This document shows, piece by piece, positions 43,749 through 53,569 of a stretch of 64,000 bases of DNA. The stretch covers positions 1-64,000 of the forward strand of contig NZ_WTPY01000004.1 of the NCBI RefSeq assembly GCF_011378905.1. The letters run 5' to 3'. Source of the stretch: Paraglaciecola sp. 20A4 (GTDB lineage Bacteria; Pseudomonadota; Gammaproteobacteria; Enterobacterales; Alteromonadaceae). The translations under genes were made by a program, and so were the position numbers. The notes beneath the pieces are model-generated. The model had not been told where the DNA came from and ran no database searches. It saw only the letters and a program-made list of their open reading frames with translations. Every line of letters begins with the position of its first letter. Position 1 is the stretch's first letter.

Positions 43749-44448
43749 TTTAGAATTTCGCAGAACCATTTATGCTGATCCCAATTGCGATGACATTCGT
43801 GTCAAAGAAGCGGCAGCACAAGATCCTGCAAAACAAGAATTCTGGTCTGAGCAAAAGAGAATTGATGCCAGCATGCAAGCTGCTATGAAGATAGATGTAC
43901 CAGACGATCTGGCGCATAAACTAATTTTACGTCAAACGATGCAAACCCATAGTCATGACAAAAAACGCGCACGGGTTCACTTAGCATTGGCTGCATCACT
44001 CGCTTTTGTCGTTGGCGTAAGTTTTACTCTGTGGCAGCAACAGAACTATATCGATATGTCACAACAGTCGCTAGCACATGTGTATCACGAGGGCCCACAT
44101 GCTCTGGACGCCAATGAAGATTTCTCATTGCAGCAGGTGAACGCGAAGTTAGTCCAATATGGTGGTCATTTGAATGAAGAAGTAGGTCAAATTTATTATG
44201 CCAATCATTGTGATTACAAAGGTGTGAAAAGTTTGCACTTAGTCATGCAGGCCGATAATGGTAAAGTGACCGTTTTCGTTGTACCTCACAAGGAAGGCTA
44301 TAAAGCCAAAGATAAAGTAAGCGACGGTTATTTAACGGCTGAAGCAGTAGAATTGCAAAGCGCTAGCTTAATAGTCGTCAGTGAAAACGTCCATGACGTA
44401 GAACAAACTAAAGACAAATTAATGAAACGAATGACCTTTTCGGCATAG
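43741..44448 (+). CDS. DUF3379 membrane protein, putative anti-sigma factor
   Basis: A 235-residue protein starting MDDLEFRRTIYADPN, the usual opening of DUF3379. One transmembrane helix lies near residues 80-100 (VHLALAASLAFVVGVSFTLW). The N-terminal part is cytoplasmic and the C-terminal 130 residues would be periplasmic. It lacks the HxxxCxxC zinc motif of classic anti-sigma factors. The start at 43741 fits the family; a start 21 bp upstream has less support. The position right after, and overlapping, the sigma gene is the main evidence for anti-sigma function. Confidence 0.85.
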   Translation: MDDLEFRRTIYADPNCDDIRVKEAAAQDPAKQEFWSEQKRIDASMQAAMKIDVPDDLAHKLILRQTMQTHSHDKKRARVHLALAASLAFVVGVSFTLWQQQNYIDMSQQSLAHVYHEGPHALDANEDFSLQQVNAKLVQYGGHLNEEVGQIYYANHCDYKGVKSLHLVMQADNGKVTVFVVPHKEGYKAKDKVSDGYLTAEAVELQSASLIVVSENVHDVEQTKDKLMKRMTFSA

Positions 44449-44471
44449 AACACATTTATTAATATTTATTC

Positions 44472-44498
44472 AAAAGGAGCTTAGCTCCTTTTTTTTTA
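44472..44498 (+). terminator. terminator after the sigma/DUF3379 operon
   Basis: Stem AAAAGGAGC and GCTCCTTTT around a TTA loop, followed by a T run. It lies about 25 bp past the stop codon, before the convergent elaA-like gene. Confidence 0.88.
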
Positions 44499-44506
44499 TC
44501 TAACAT

Positions 44507-44962
44507 TTAATTATTTACCAGATACATATCAATATGCTCAATGCCTCCGTCGTCATAAGATAAACCTTGGCATTGAAAACCAAGCTTTACATAAAAATCA
44601 CTGGCATCGATTTGTGCGGACAACATAATATTTTCCACACTATAGCGCTGTTGTATAACGTCAATCGATTGCTTTATCAAAATCTTTCCCAATCCAACGC
44701 CTCTATGACTAGCACAGCAAAGGACACGTTCGATTTTAGCAAGATGGCCCGCTTCTGCCTCTCTCACTCGTGCGTAACCCACTAATTCATCCTCTTGATA
44801 TACACCAACATGCATACTCACTTGATCACAATTGTCGATATCTTCATAAATACTCTGTTGTTCAATTACGAAAACTTGCTGGCGTAATCGTAAAATTGCG
44901 TATAAATCAATCAACATCATTTGTTCAAACGACAGCACGCGGATTTTATATAGTTCTGACAC
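44507..44962 (-). CDS. GNAT acetyltransferase, ElaA family
   Basis: A 151-residue GNAT protein of the ElaA group. Matching segments are LRLRQQVFVIEQQSIYEDID, VGYARVRE and the acetyl-CoA loop HRGVGLGKILI, with AQIDASDFYVKLGF near the C-terminus. Length and order match E. coli ElaA (153). The substrate of this family is unknown. It is divergent from putP over about 105 bp. Confidence 0.9.
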   Translation of the reverse strand: MSELYKIRVLSFEQMMLIDLYAILRLRQQVFVIEQQSIYEDIDNCDQVSMHVGVYQEDELVGYARVREAEAGHLAKIERVLCCASHRGVGLGKILIKQSIDVIQQRYSVENIMLSAQIDASDFYVKLGFQCQGLSYDDGGIEHIDMYLVNN

Positions 44963-45067
44963 TAGAGTATTCCTAGGTTGCTTGTTAGCATGGTTAAAAA
45001 AATAGACGCAAATTTCAAACTGCCTCCTATTAATACTGATATTTTCCCATAATAATTGAAGGAAATC

Positions 45068-46603
45068 ATGGAAACAGCTACTTTTATATCCCTAGGACTA
45101 TACTTCATTGCCATGTTAGGTATTGGTGTTTACTCGTTCAAGCAAGCAAACACTGATGTTGAGGGCTATATGCTCGGCGGACGTAATTTGAGCCCGAAAG
45201 TAACCGCCCTGTCTGCGGGGGCATCAGACATGAGTGGTTGGATGTTAATGGGTTTACCCGGCGCCATGTATTTAACTGGTCTCTCTAGCGCGTGGATTGC
45301 GATTGGATTAGTCATAGGCGCTTATCTAAATTATGTACTAGTTGCTCCGCGATTGAGGGTTTACACCGAGGTAGCTAACAACGCAATCACTATTCCTGAT
45401 TACTTTGAAAACCGCTTCAACGACAAAAAACATATCTTACGCATCTTGTCTTCCATCGTTATTGTGTTGTTTTTCACTTTGTACACCTCTTCAGGCGTGG
45501 TGGCAGGCGGAAAGTTATTCGAGACATCATTCGGTTTAAACTATGAACTAGGACTTTATATTACAGCTGGAGTTGTCGTCGCCTATACCCTCTTCGGCGG
45601 TTTTATGGCGGTCAGTATTACTGATTTTGTTCAAGGTTGTATCATGTTTATCGCCTTGGTTTTAGTGCCTGTTGTGGTGCTTGTCGATCTTGGTGGATGG
45701 CAAGGGGTGACCCAATCTCTAGGCACATTGGATGGACAATATCTTGATATGTTTGTTAATGCCTCAAATGGGCAGGCCGTATCGACCATTGCCATTATAT
45801 CAATGCTGTCTTGGGGTTTTGGATATTTCGGTCAACCACATATCATTGTACGATTTATGGCGATACGTAGTGTAAATGACATTAAAACGGCACAAACCAT
45901 TGGGATCTCTTGGATGGTTGTTGCCATTACAGGTGCTTTGGCTACGGGCTTATTAGGGTTAGCCTATGTGACGAAAAACGGCACTCAACTTAGTGATCCT
46001 GAAACTATTTTCATCTACTTATCGCAACTCCTTTTTCACCCCTTGATTGGCGGCTTTTTATTAGCCGCTATATTAGCGGCTATAATGAGTACTATTTCAT
46101 CGCAACTGTTGGTTACTTCGAGTTCGTTAACCAGTGATTTTTACCAAGTCTTTTTCCGCCGTGATGCAAGCCAACATGAGTTAATTATCGTCGGCCGGTT
46201 ATCAGTTGTATTAGTAGCCTTGGTTTCCATTTACCTTGCTTACGACAGAGACAGCAGTATTTTATCATTGGTGAGTAATGCTTGGGCGGGATTTGGGGCA
46301 GCATTTGGTCCCTTAATACTGTTCAGCCTTTTTTGGAAACGTATGACTCTTCTCTCAGCCATAAGTGGCATGTTAGTGGGTGCGTTAACAGTGCTACTAT
46401 GGATTTACTTACCGATTAGCGTTAATGGTCAATCCTTAAGCGCTTGGTTATACGAGCTTGTACCAGGTTTTATATTATCCAGTTTGACCATCGTAACGCT
46501 CAGCTTAATGTCAGAACAACGCGACAGCAAAGTACTTACGGTTTTTGAAAAAGTACAACATTCATTAAGTGAATCAATGGCTAATGGCAAAAATCTATCG
46601 TGA
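45068..46603 (+). CDS. putP: sodium/proline symporter PutP
   Basis: A 511-residue sodium:solute symporter with about 13 membrane helices. Typical PutP features are GGRNLSPKVTALSAGASDMSGWML in the second helix region, YTLFGGFMAVSITDFVQG and a GFGYFGQPHIIVRFMAI segment. E. coli PutP has 502 residues. The start is the ATG at 45068, preceded by AAGGAAATC; a TTG four codons upstream is less likely. It is 20 bp before the EAL-HDOD gene and probably cotranscribed. No putA is nearby. Confidence 0.95.
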   Translation: METATFISLGLYFIAMLGIGVYSFKQANTDVEGYMLGGRNLSPKVTALSAGASDMSGWMLMGLPGAMYLTGLSSAWIAIGLVIGAYLNYVLVAPRLRVYTEVANNAITIPDYFENRFNDKKHILRILSSIVIVLFFTLYTSSGVVAGGKLFETSFGLNYELGLYITAGVVVAYTLFGGFMAVSITDFVQGCIMFIALVLVPVVVLVDLGGWQGVTQSLGTLDGQYLDMFVNASNGQAVSTIAIISMLSWGFGYFGQPHIIVRFMAIRSVNDIKTAQTIGISWMVVAITGALATGLLGLAYVTKNGTQLSDPETIFIYLSQLLFHPLIGGFLLAAILAAIMSTISSQLLVTSSSLTSDFYQVFFRRDASQHELIIVGRLSVVLVALVSIYLAYDRDSSILSLVSNAWAGFGAAFGPLILFSLFWKRMTLLSAISGMLVGALTVLLWIYLPISVNGQSLSAWLYELVPGFILSSLTIVTLSLMSEQRDSKVLTVFEKVQHSLSESMANGKNLS

Positions 46604-46623
46604 CGTTTTAACAGGGAATCTAA

Positions 46624-47844
46624 ATGAATTTTTATGCCGCTAGGCAACCCATTTTGCATGCTGACAAAACGCTATTCGCTTATGAGTTGTTATTTCGGGA
46701 TAGTTTGGAAAATAGCTTTCCAAATATAAATGAAGATGAAGCTACCGCAAAAATGGTGGCTGGATTGCAGTTTAACTTAGGGCTAGACAGCTTGCTGCCT
46801 AGCACCTTAGCCTTTATCAATTTCACCCATAATTCATTACTCGAAGGTTACCCATTGATGTTACCTAAAGAGAAAATAGTGGTAGAAATATTAGAGACGG
46901 TTAAACCGGGTAAAAAATTACTTAATGCTTGCATCGACTTAAAAGAAAAAGGCTATATCATTGCCCTTGATGACTATATACACCAAAGTGTTTGGGTGCA
47001 TTTTTACCCTTATGTAGATATTATTAAAATTGACTACCAAGAAACATCTGAAAAGCAAATTTTTCAAATAATTGATGCCATCAAACCCTTTCCTAAAATC
47101 AAATTATTAGCAGAAAAAATTGAAACGCAACAAGAGTATTTGCAGGCGTTGCAGTACGGATGCTGTTATTTTCAGGGGTACTTTTTCAGTCGGCCCGAAT
47201 TGATTAAAAATGCAGCTTTAACGCCTTCGCAAATGTCTATCGCCAAACTCATGGGCGAGATGGCGAAAGACGACCCTGATATTAATTCTATCACCCAAGC
47301 GTTTGAATCTGACGTCAGTCTTTCTTTTAAATTACTGCGTTATGCACAGTCTCCAATTTTTAAGCGCACAAAAAAAATTGAAACCATTAAACAGGCCATA
47401 GTGGTTTTAGGGCAAAATGAGCTGAGGCGTCTCGTTTCTTTATTGTTTACTGCACAATTTAGCGAAGGTAAGCCTGCTGAGCTAACAGTGATGTCTTTAT
47501 CAAGGGCACATTACTGCGAATTACTTACCGAATATACTAACCAAAAAGACGGTATAGCGTCGGCGTTTTTAGTGGGGCTATTGTCGTTACTTGATGCCAT
47601 GCTTGATGCAGATATTGCTCAGCTCATGGATAAACTCCCAATTTCTCAAGCGATTAAAGACAGTATTGTTTTACGTTGTGGGGCACACGCGCAGTACCTG
47701 ATGTTGAGTGAATTTTTTGAAAATGGACAGTGGAGTGAAGTGAGGAAACTTTGCGAAAATTTAGCAGTAGATTTTGATTCAGCATTTTCCATGTTTCAAC
47801 AATCTCAACTCTGGGCCAAAGAGCGCTTGCAAGCTCTCAGTTAA
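46624..47844 (+). CDS. EAL-HDOD signalling protein with degenerate EAL domain
   Basis: A 406-residue protein of the YuxH/EAL-HDOD type. The N-terminal half is EAL-like, but the signature reads YELLFRD rather than EAL and the later DDFG motif reads DDYI, so phosphodiesterase activity is unlikely. The C-terminal half (about 205-400) is an HDOD domain. Such proteins act as c-di-GMP or signal-protein adaptors. It follows putP by 20 bp with a good ribosome site (AGGGAATC). Its stop is 24 bp before a 14-bp dyad that precedes the cys operon. Confidence 0.9.
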   Translation: MNFYAARQPILHADKTLFAYELLFRDSLENSFPNINEDEATAKMVAGLQFNLGLDSLLPSTLAFINFTHNSLLEGYPLMLPKEKIVVEILETVKPGKKLLNACIDLKEKGYIIALDDYIHQSVWVHFYPYVDIIKIDYQETSEKQIFQIIDAIKPFPKIKLLAEKIETQQEYLQALQYGCCYFQGYFFSRPELIKNAALTPSQMSIAKLMGEMAKDDPDINSITQAFESDVSLSFKLLRYAQSPIFKRTKKIETIKQAIVVLGQNELRRLVSLLFTAQFSEGKPAELTVMSLSRAHYCELLTEYTNQKDGIASAFLVGLLSLLDAMLDADIAQLMDKLPISQAIKDSIVLRCGAHAQYLMLSEFFENGQWSEVRKLCENLAVDFDSAFSMFQQSQLWAKERLQALS

Positions 47845-47868
47845 ATCCATTGAAAATAGCGTTATTTT

Positions 47869-47901
47869 GCCATGATATATTTATAAAAAATATATCATGG
47901 C
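47869..47901. promoter_or_regulatory. 14-bp perfect dyad upstream of the cys operon
   Basis: GCCATGATATATTT (47869-47882) and its exact complement AAATATATCATGGC (47888-47901), separated by ATAAA. It lies between the EAL-HDOD stop and the cysD start, 73 bp before the latter. It has no T tract, so an operator or a factor-dependent terminator is more likely than an intrinsic terminator. The binding factor is unknown. Confidence 0.6.
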
Positions 47902-47974
47902 GTCACACATCTATGATAAGGTTCTATGCATATAATATTTTAGTATATCCTTTTAACTTAGCACGAGAAACTAT

Positions 47975-48889
47975 ATGACTTCGTCGATTCCAACCGTTAC
48001 CCATCTGAAACAGCTAGAAGCGGAAAGTATTCACATTTTTCGTGAAGTGGCTGCCGAGTTTGACAACCCCGTTATGCTTTACTCGGTAGGTAAAGATTCA
48101 TCGGTACTGCTGCATTTAGCCCGCAAGGCATTTGCTCCTGGCAAAATTCCATTTCCATTATTACATGTGGATACCACGTGGAAATTCCAGGAAATGATTG
48201 AGTTTCGCGATAAAATGGCCAAAAAGCACGATTTAGATTTACTCGTACATATCAATCAAGACGGTGTAGACATGGATATTAGCCCATTTGTTCATGGTAG
48301 CGCCAAACACACCGATATTATGAAAACCGTTGGTTTGAAGCAGGCATTAAATAAATATAAATTTGATGCGGCTTTCGGTGGTGCCCGTCGTGATGAAGAA
48401 AAGTCTCGCGCAAAAGAACGGGTTTATTCTTTTCGGGATGAAAATCATCGCTGGGATCCAAAAAATCAACGTCCCGAATTATGGAACATCTATAACTCAC
48501 AAATCAATAAAGGCGAAAGCATCCGTGTGTTCCCTATGTCGAATTGGACTGAGTTGGATATCTGGCAGTATATTTATATGGAAGGCATCGAAATACCTTC
48601 ATTATATTTAGCCAAACCTCGCCCAGTTGTTGAACGCGACGGATTGCTGATCATGGTAGACGATGATCGCATGCCAATGAGAGAAGGTGAAGTACCTGAA
48701 ATGCGTTCTGTACGTTTCAGAACACTCGGTTGTTACCCCCTAACGGGAGCGGTTGAATCAACGGCGAATAATCTACCTGAAGTTATCCAAGAGATGTTGC
48801 TAACGAAAACATCTGAACGCCAAGGACGAATGATCGATAATGACTCTTCTGGCTCTATGGAGAAGAAAAAGATGGAAGGTTATTTCTAA
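47975..48889 (+). CDS. cysD: sulfate adenylyltransferase subunit CysD
   Basis: A 304-residue ATP pyrophosphatase-type enzyme that, with CysN, forms APS from sulfate and ATP. The PP-loop is [17 protein letters not shown] and downstream [14 protein letters not shown] is intact. Length matches E. coli CysD (302). First gene of a five-gene unit (cysD-cysC-cysQ-cysN-SLC13 permease). The stop overlaps the cysC start (TAATG). Confidence 0.97.
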   Translation: MTSSIPTVTHLKQLEAESIHIFREVAAEFDNPVMLYSVGKDSSVLLHLARKAFAPGKIPFPLLHVDTTWKFQEMIEFRDKMAKKHDLDLLVHINQDGVDMDISPFVHGSAKHTDIMKTVGLKQALNKYKFDAAFGGARRDEEKSRAKERVYSFRDENHRWDPKNQRPELWNIYNSQINKGESIRVFPMSNWTELDIWQYIYMEGIEIPSLYLAKPRPVVERDGLLIMVDDDRMPMREGEVPEMRSVRFRTLGCYPLTGAVESTANNLPEVIQEMLLTKTSERQGRMIDNDSSGSMEKKKMEGYF

Positions 48890-49485
48890 TGAAAAACAAT
48901 ATTGTTTGGCATCAACATGAAGTCAACAAAGCTCGCCGTGCAGAGGCCAAAGGGCAAAAGCCATGTGTAATTTGGCTGACCGGGTTAAGTGGCTCAGGGA
49001 AGTCCACAATTGCTAATTTACTAGAAAAAAAATTAGCGGATAGCGGTAAACATACTTACTTACTTGACGGTGATAATGTTCGTCACGGTCTGAATGGCGA
49101 TTTAACGTTCAGTGATAAGGACCGGGTAGAAAATATTCGTCGTATCAGTGAGCTAGCTAAGCTTTTTGTTGATTCAGGTTTGATTGTGATAACCGCTTTT
49201 ATTTCACCGTTTAAAGGTGAGCGCGATTATTGTCGTAAGTTATTGCAAGACAATGAGTTCGTAGAGGTGTTTGTAAACACACCTCTGGAAGAGTGTGAAA
49301 AACGCGATCCAAAAGGCTTGTACCAAAAAGCGCGAGCGGGAGAAATTAGTGACTTCACTGGAATCAGTTCGCCTTACGAGGCGCCGGAGTCTGCAGAAAT
49401 ATCTCTCGATTTCACTGGTCAAAGTGCGCAAGAATCAGCTGAGCAGTTGTTCACTCAATTGAAACAAAAAGGACTAATTGACTAA
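48889..49485 (+). CDS. cysC: adenylylsulfate kinase CysC
   Basis: A 198-residue kinase phosphorylating APS to PAPS. Walker A is [12 protein letters not shown], followed by [13 protein letters not shown] and [13 protein letters not shown], all standard CysC elements. It overlaps cysD and cysQ by one base each (TAATG), so translation is coupled. PAPS can feed sulfate reduction or sulfotransfer. Confidence 0.97.
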   Translation: MKNNIVWHQHEVNKARRAEAKGQKPCVIWLTGLSGSGKSTIANLLEKKLADSGKHTYLLDGDNVRHGLNGDLTFSDKDRVENIRRISELAKLFVDSGLIVITAFISPFKGERDYCRKLLQDNEFVEVFVNTPLEECEKRDPKGLYQKARAGEISDFTGISSPYEAPESAEISLDFTGQSAQESAEQLFTQLKQKGLID

Positions 49486-50276
49486 TGCTAGATAGAAAAT
49501 TAGTAGAGAGCATCACGGTCATCGCTCATAAAGCGGGTGATGCTATTATGAGCATATACCAGCGTGATTTTGCCATCTATGAAAAGTCAGATAAAAGTCC
49601 GTTAACAGAAGCAGATTTAGCCGCTCACAATTGCATTGTAGATGGTTTGAAAGCCGTTTCTGACTTACCGATTTTATCAGAAGAATCCGCAGATATTCCT
49701 TGGTCAGAACGCCAAACGTGGACGCAATACTGGCTAGTTGATCCCCTAGATGGCACAAAAGAGTTCATTAAAAAGAATGGCGAATTCACTGTTAATATTG
49801 CTCTTATCGATAATGGTCAGCCCGTGTTTGGTGTTGTCTATGCACCAGTCTTAAAACAAACCTATGTGGGAATTGTGGGTGAAGGCGCTTATAAGCTCGA
49901 AGGTGATGGGCATCGCATTGCGATAACTCCAAAAGCAAAAACTGATAGCGAAGAATGGCGCGTTGTAGGTAGTCGTTCGCATCAAAGCCCTGACATTCAA
50001 GCATTACTCACTAAACTGGGTGGTAAACCTGAACTTGTCGCCATGGGAAGTTCATTGAAATTATGTTTGGTTGCTGAGGGAGCTGCGCACTTATACCCTC
50101 GTCTAGGTCCAACTTCTGAGTGGGACACTGGGGCAGCCGACGCAGTTGTTAGAGCTGCTGGCGGCAAGGTTACTGTTGTCGAAAGTGTTGCCGATATGTT
50201 TGACGAAAACGCCAAGCCTCTTAGTTATAATCAAAAAGAATCCGTTTTAAACCCTTATTTTCTTGTGAGTTGCTGA
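49485..50276 (+). CDS. cysQ: 3'(2'),5'-bisphosphate nucleotidase CysQ
   Basis: A 263-residue inositol monophosphatase-fold enzyme that removes the 3' phosphate of PAP, the by-product of PAPS use. Metal-binding motifs are [10 protein letters not shown] and [16 protein letters not shown]. coli CysQ has 246 residues. It lies between cysC and cysN and is translationally coupled to cysC; in E. coli it is encoded elsewhere. Confidence 0.95.
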   Translation: MLDRKLVESITVIAHKAGDAIMSIYQRDFAIYEKSDKSPLTEADLAAHNCIVDGLKAVSDLPILSEESADIPWSERQTWTQYWLVDPLDGTKEFIKKNGEFTVNIALIDNGQPVFGVVYAPVLKQTYVGIVGEGAYKLEGDGHRIAITPKAKTDSEEWRVVGSRSHQSPDIQALLTKLGGKPELVAMGSSLKLCLVAEGAAHLYPRLGPTSEWDTGAADAVVRAAGGKVTVVESVADMFDENAKPLSYNQKESVLNPYFLVSC

Positions 50277-50278
50277 TC

Positions 50279-51688
50279 ATGAATAGCGAAAACGCCTTAT
50301 TACAATCCGATATCCTTGCTTACTTAGAGCAACATGAACAAAAAGACATGTTGCGTTTTTTGACTTGCGGTAGTGTAGATGATGGAAAAAGCACCCTTAT
50401 TGGTCGTTTACTTCACGACTCAAAAATGATCTATGAGGATCAGCTTGCCGCTATTACGAAAGACAGTAAAAAGTCTGGAACCACAGGTGATAAAGTTGAT
50501 TTAGCCCTATTAGTAGATGGTTTAGCCTCAGAACGTGAACAAGGCATTACCATTGACGTGGCTTATCGTTACTTTTCAACCGACAAACGCAAATTCATTA
50601 TCGCTGATACGCCAGGGCACGAGCAATATACGCGTAACATGGTTACGGGAGCATCAACCTGTGATTTAGCCATTATACTGGTGGATGCCCGTGCAGGTGT
50701 TAAAACCCAAACTCGCCGTCACTCATTCTTAGTTTCATTACTGGGCATTAAGCACGTCATTGTAGCGATCAATAAAATGGATTTAATGGGCTTCAGTGAA
50801 GATGTATTTGAGAACATTAAGAAAGACTATTTAACTTTTTCTGAACAGCTAGAAATCCCAGATATCCAATTTATCCCGATTTCAGCATTAGACGGCGATA
50901 ACGTTGTTAACAAGAGTGAAAATACCCCTTGGTTTGAAGGCACGACATTGATGAAAATGTTGGAAAATATCGAAATTGCTAATGATGCCAATATTGATGA
51001 CTTCCGCTTTCCTGTTCAGTATGTTAACCGCCCGAATCTAAACTTTCGCGGGTTTGCCGGCACAGTGGTTTCTGGGCAAATCAAAAAAGGCGATAAAATT
51101 ACTGCCCTACCGTCAGGTAAGCAATCTACAGTTCGCTCTATCGTTGGTTTCGAAGGTGAGCAAGACGTGGCTTACACGCCGCTGACGACCACTATCACCC
51201 TGGAAGATGAAATTGATATTTCACGTGGTGATATGATTGTAAAATCAGATAACTTGCCGCTGCAAAGCAACGCTTACGAAGTTAATTTAGTGTGGATGGA
51301 TGAAACGCCGTTAATGCCAAATAAACAATATGGGTTCAAATTTGCCACCAAATTCGTGCCCGGTAGCGTGACTGATATTGAATATCAAATTGACGTTAAT
51401 ACCATGGAACACAAAGATGCCGTGCGTCTTAACTTAAATGAAATTGGTGTGGGGAAAATCAAGTTAACTCAATCAGTTGCCTGTGATCCCTATACTAAAA
51501 ACCGTGAAACCGGTGCGTTCATCATAATTGATCGCCTATCCAATGGTACGGTTGGTGCAGGCATGGTCATTGACGCGATTCAAGATTCTGCTGCGAAAAC
51601 TGAGTTTTCAGAGTTCGAACTTGAATTTAACACGCTGGTTAGAAAGCATTTCCCTCATTGGAATGCCACAGATATTACAAAACTCTAG
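50279..51688 (+). CDS. cysN: sulfate adenylyltransferase subunit CysN
   Basis: A 469-residue GTPase that couples GTP hydrolysis to APS formation by CysD. G motifs are [21 protein letters not shown] and NKMD, and an EF-Tu-like beta-barrel region follows. It lacks the fused CysC domain found in NodQ-type proteins. The start at 50279 (MNSENALLQ) is 3 bp after the cysQ stop; an earlier in-frame TTG would overlap. Followed 18 bp later by the SLC13 gene. Confidence 0.97.
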   Translation: MNSENALLQSDILAYLEQHEQKDMLRFLTCGSVDDGKSTLIGRLLHDSKMIYEDQLAAITKDSKKSGTTGDKVDLALLVDGLASEREQGITIDVAYRYFSTDKRKFIIADTPGHEQYTRNMVTGASTCDLAIILVDARAGVKTQTRRHSFLVSLLGIKHVIVAINKMDLMGFSEDVFENIKKDYLTFSEQLEIPDIQFIPISALDGDNVVNKSENTPWFEGTTLMKMLENIEIANDANIDDFRFPVQYVNRPNLNFRGFAGTVVSGQIKKGDKITALPSGKQSTVRSIVGFEGEQDVAYTPLTTTITLEDEIDISRGDMIVKSDNLPLQSNAYEVNLVWMDETPLMPNKQYGFKFATKFVPGSVTDIEYQIDVNTMEHKDAVRLNLNEIGVGKIKLTQSVACDPYTKNRETGAFIIIDRLSNGTVGAGMVIDAIQDSAAKTEFSEFELEFNTLVRKHFPHWNATDITKL

Positions 51689-51706
51689 GCGCATCGTCGA
51701 TACTAT

Positions 51707-53434
51707 ATGGACATAAACCAGTTACTGGTAATAGCAATATTTGCCGGCACATTAATGGCGCTTATTCTTACGAATAAGCGCCCTTCTTCTATTTTTGCAG
51801 GCTCATTATTGGCACTTATTCTGTGCCAGCAATTAACCGTCGCTAATGTTGTTAACAACTTTACCAATCAAGGTTTGATCACGTTAATACTGTTGCTTAT
51901 CGTCAGCACTGCGGTAGATAAAACCTCACTGGTAAAGCGCTTAGGGCGCACATTGATTGTCGCCAGTTTTAAGCGCAGTTTTTGGCGCTTGTTCGGCTTG
52001 GCATTTGCGTCATCGGCCTTGTTAAACAACACCGCAGTCGTGGCGAGTTTAATTGGCCCAACTAAACAAAATCAGTATCATCCCGCTTCACGTTTACTTA
52101 TTCCTCTGTCTTACGCGGCGATATTAGGAGGAACCGTCACCCTTATCGGTACGTCAACAAACCTTATCGTTGATAGCTTTATGCGTGAGCATGGACATCC
52201 GGGGTTCAATTTTTGGGATTTCACCTTATATGGATTGGTAGCAGGACTAAGTTGCGGATTACTCATGTTCCTTCTAACCCCAATTTTACCAGTGATTGAA
52301 AATAAGAATCGTCAATACAACAGCTATTTTATTGAAGCTAAAGTGGAATCAGGTTCCGAACTAGTTGGCAAAAGTGTTGAAAAAAATCACTTACGAAACC
52401 TTCCTGAGCTATTCTTAGTTGAGGTTGTCAGAAATGGTAAACTTATTAGCCCAGTCAACCCAGAGTTAGTGATCCAAGAGAATGACAAATTGATTTTCTC
52501 TGGTGACATACATAAAGTAGATAATCTAAGCCATATCAAAGGATTAAAATTATTTGCTGAATCTAATGGTTTACTTAGAGAAAATCTCACCGAAGTTATT
52601 ATTTCCAATCGCGCACAAATCATCGGTAAAACGCTTAAGAGCGTCGGTTTTCGAGCCCTGTTTGATGCCGCTGTAGTGGCTATTCGCCGAGATGGTGAAA
52701 CTTTATCGGGTAAATTAGGCGAAATTAAGCTGCAATCAGGTGATTTTTTACTGCTCGCCACAGGTCCAGATTTCGTTAAACGGCAAAATTTAACGAAAAA
52801 CTTTTTTATCTTGTCTGAGAAAAAAGTCGCCACTAAATTACTTGATAAACAAGAATGGATAACGTTAGGTGGGTTTGCCATTACAATCGGCTTAGCGGCC
52901 ACATCAGTTATCTCTTTGGCGACAGGCTTAGTATTCTTTTTGGCTATACTGGTTGCTACAGGTGTAACGTCAACCAATGAGATTAAGCGCCATCTTCCTC
53001 TTGAGTTGATTATTGTCATAGTCGGAGCCCTAAGCCTTGCTAGCGCCCTTGAAAGTGCAGGGGTAATAAGTACGCTAACACATTATCTAGAGCCTACTAT
53101 GGCAAGCTCAAGCCCATTTATGGCATTGGTCGTCGTTTACTTAGCAACCTTGCTATTAACGGAAGTAGTGACAAATAACGCGGCAGCTGCATTAATGTTT
53201 CCTTTTGCATATGGGCTAGTAGAAACGTTAGGCGTACCGCTGATGCCATTCGCATTAGCTGTCGCTTTTGCTGCTAGTGCGAGCTTTATTTCACCTTATG
53301 GATACCAAACTAACTTGCTGGTATTCAGTGCAAGTAACTATAAGTTTAAGCATTTTGTGAAGTTTGGATTACCCATATCCATTTGCTATTCAAGTATTGT
53401 GTTAACGCTACTTAAATATAGTTATCAACTTTAA
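51707..53434 (+). CDS. SLC13-type permease with TrkA-C domains, probable sulfate transporter
   Basis: A 575-residue anion permease of the DASS/SLC13 group with about 11 membrane helices. A central pair of RCK_C (TrkA-C) domains lies at about 205-375, between the helix bundles. The conserved GTSTNLIVD motif and the late ASASFISPYGYQTNLLVF are visible. Position at the end of the cys operon strongly suggests sulfate uptake. The TrkA-C domains may bind a regulator such as a nucleotide. Confidence 0.9.
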   Translation: MDINQLLVIAIFAGTLMALILTNKRPSSIFAGSLLALILCQQLTVANVVNNFTNQGLITLILLLIVSTAVDKTSLVKRLGRTLIVASFKRSFWRLFGLAFASSALLNNTAVVASLIGPTKQNQYHPASRLLIPLSYAAILGGTVTLIGTSTNLIVDSFMREHGHPGFNFWDFTLYGLVAGLSCGLLMFLLTPILPVIENKNRQYNSYFIEAKVESGSELVGKSVEKNHLRNLPELFLVEVVRNGKLISPVNPELVIQENDKLIFSGDIHKVDNLSHIKGLKLFAESNGLLRENLTEVIISNRAQIIGKTLKSVGFRALFDAAVVAIRRDGETLSGKLGEIKLQSGDFLLLATGPDFVKRQNLTKNFFILSEKKVATKLLDKQEWITLGGFAITIGLAATSVISLATGLVFFLAILVATGVTSTNEIKRHLPLELIIVIVGALSLASALESAGVISTLTHYLEPTMASSSPFMALVVVYLATLLLTEVVTNNAAAALMFPFAYGLVETLGVPLMPFALAVAFAASASFISPYGYQTNLLVFSASNYKFKHFVKFGLPISICYSSIVLTLLKYSYQL

Positions 53435-53499
53435 TGATCTAAAGGTTGGCTACTCATAAGCTTGGGTAGAGATTAATAATAGCGTCCCGATTTTCTGCC

Positions 53500-53533
53500 A
53501 AAAAAAAGGACGAGTGTGGCAGCACATTCGTCC
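53500..53533 (-). terminator. terminator after rluF
   Basis: Imperfect stem AGGACGA-TGTG with CACA-TCGTCCT (one mismatch) and a run of A on the left, giving a T tract on the minus strand. It lies 37 bp past the rluF stop and may also slow transcription from the cys operon. Confidence 0.8.
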
Positions 53534-53569
53534 TCTACGTAATAATTCAATTCACTTAAACTTAGTCAC

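Noticed and set aside
52387-53019. 210-codon open frame on the minus strand
   Set aside because: It lies wholly opposite the SLC13 permease gene, whose domains are clear, and its product has no recognisable features.
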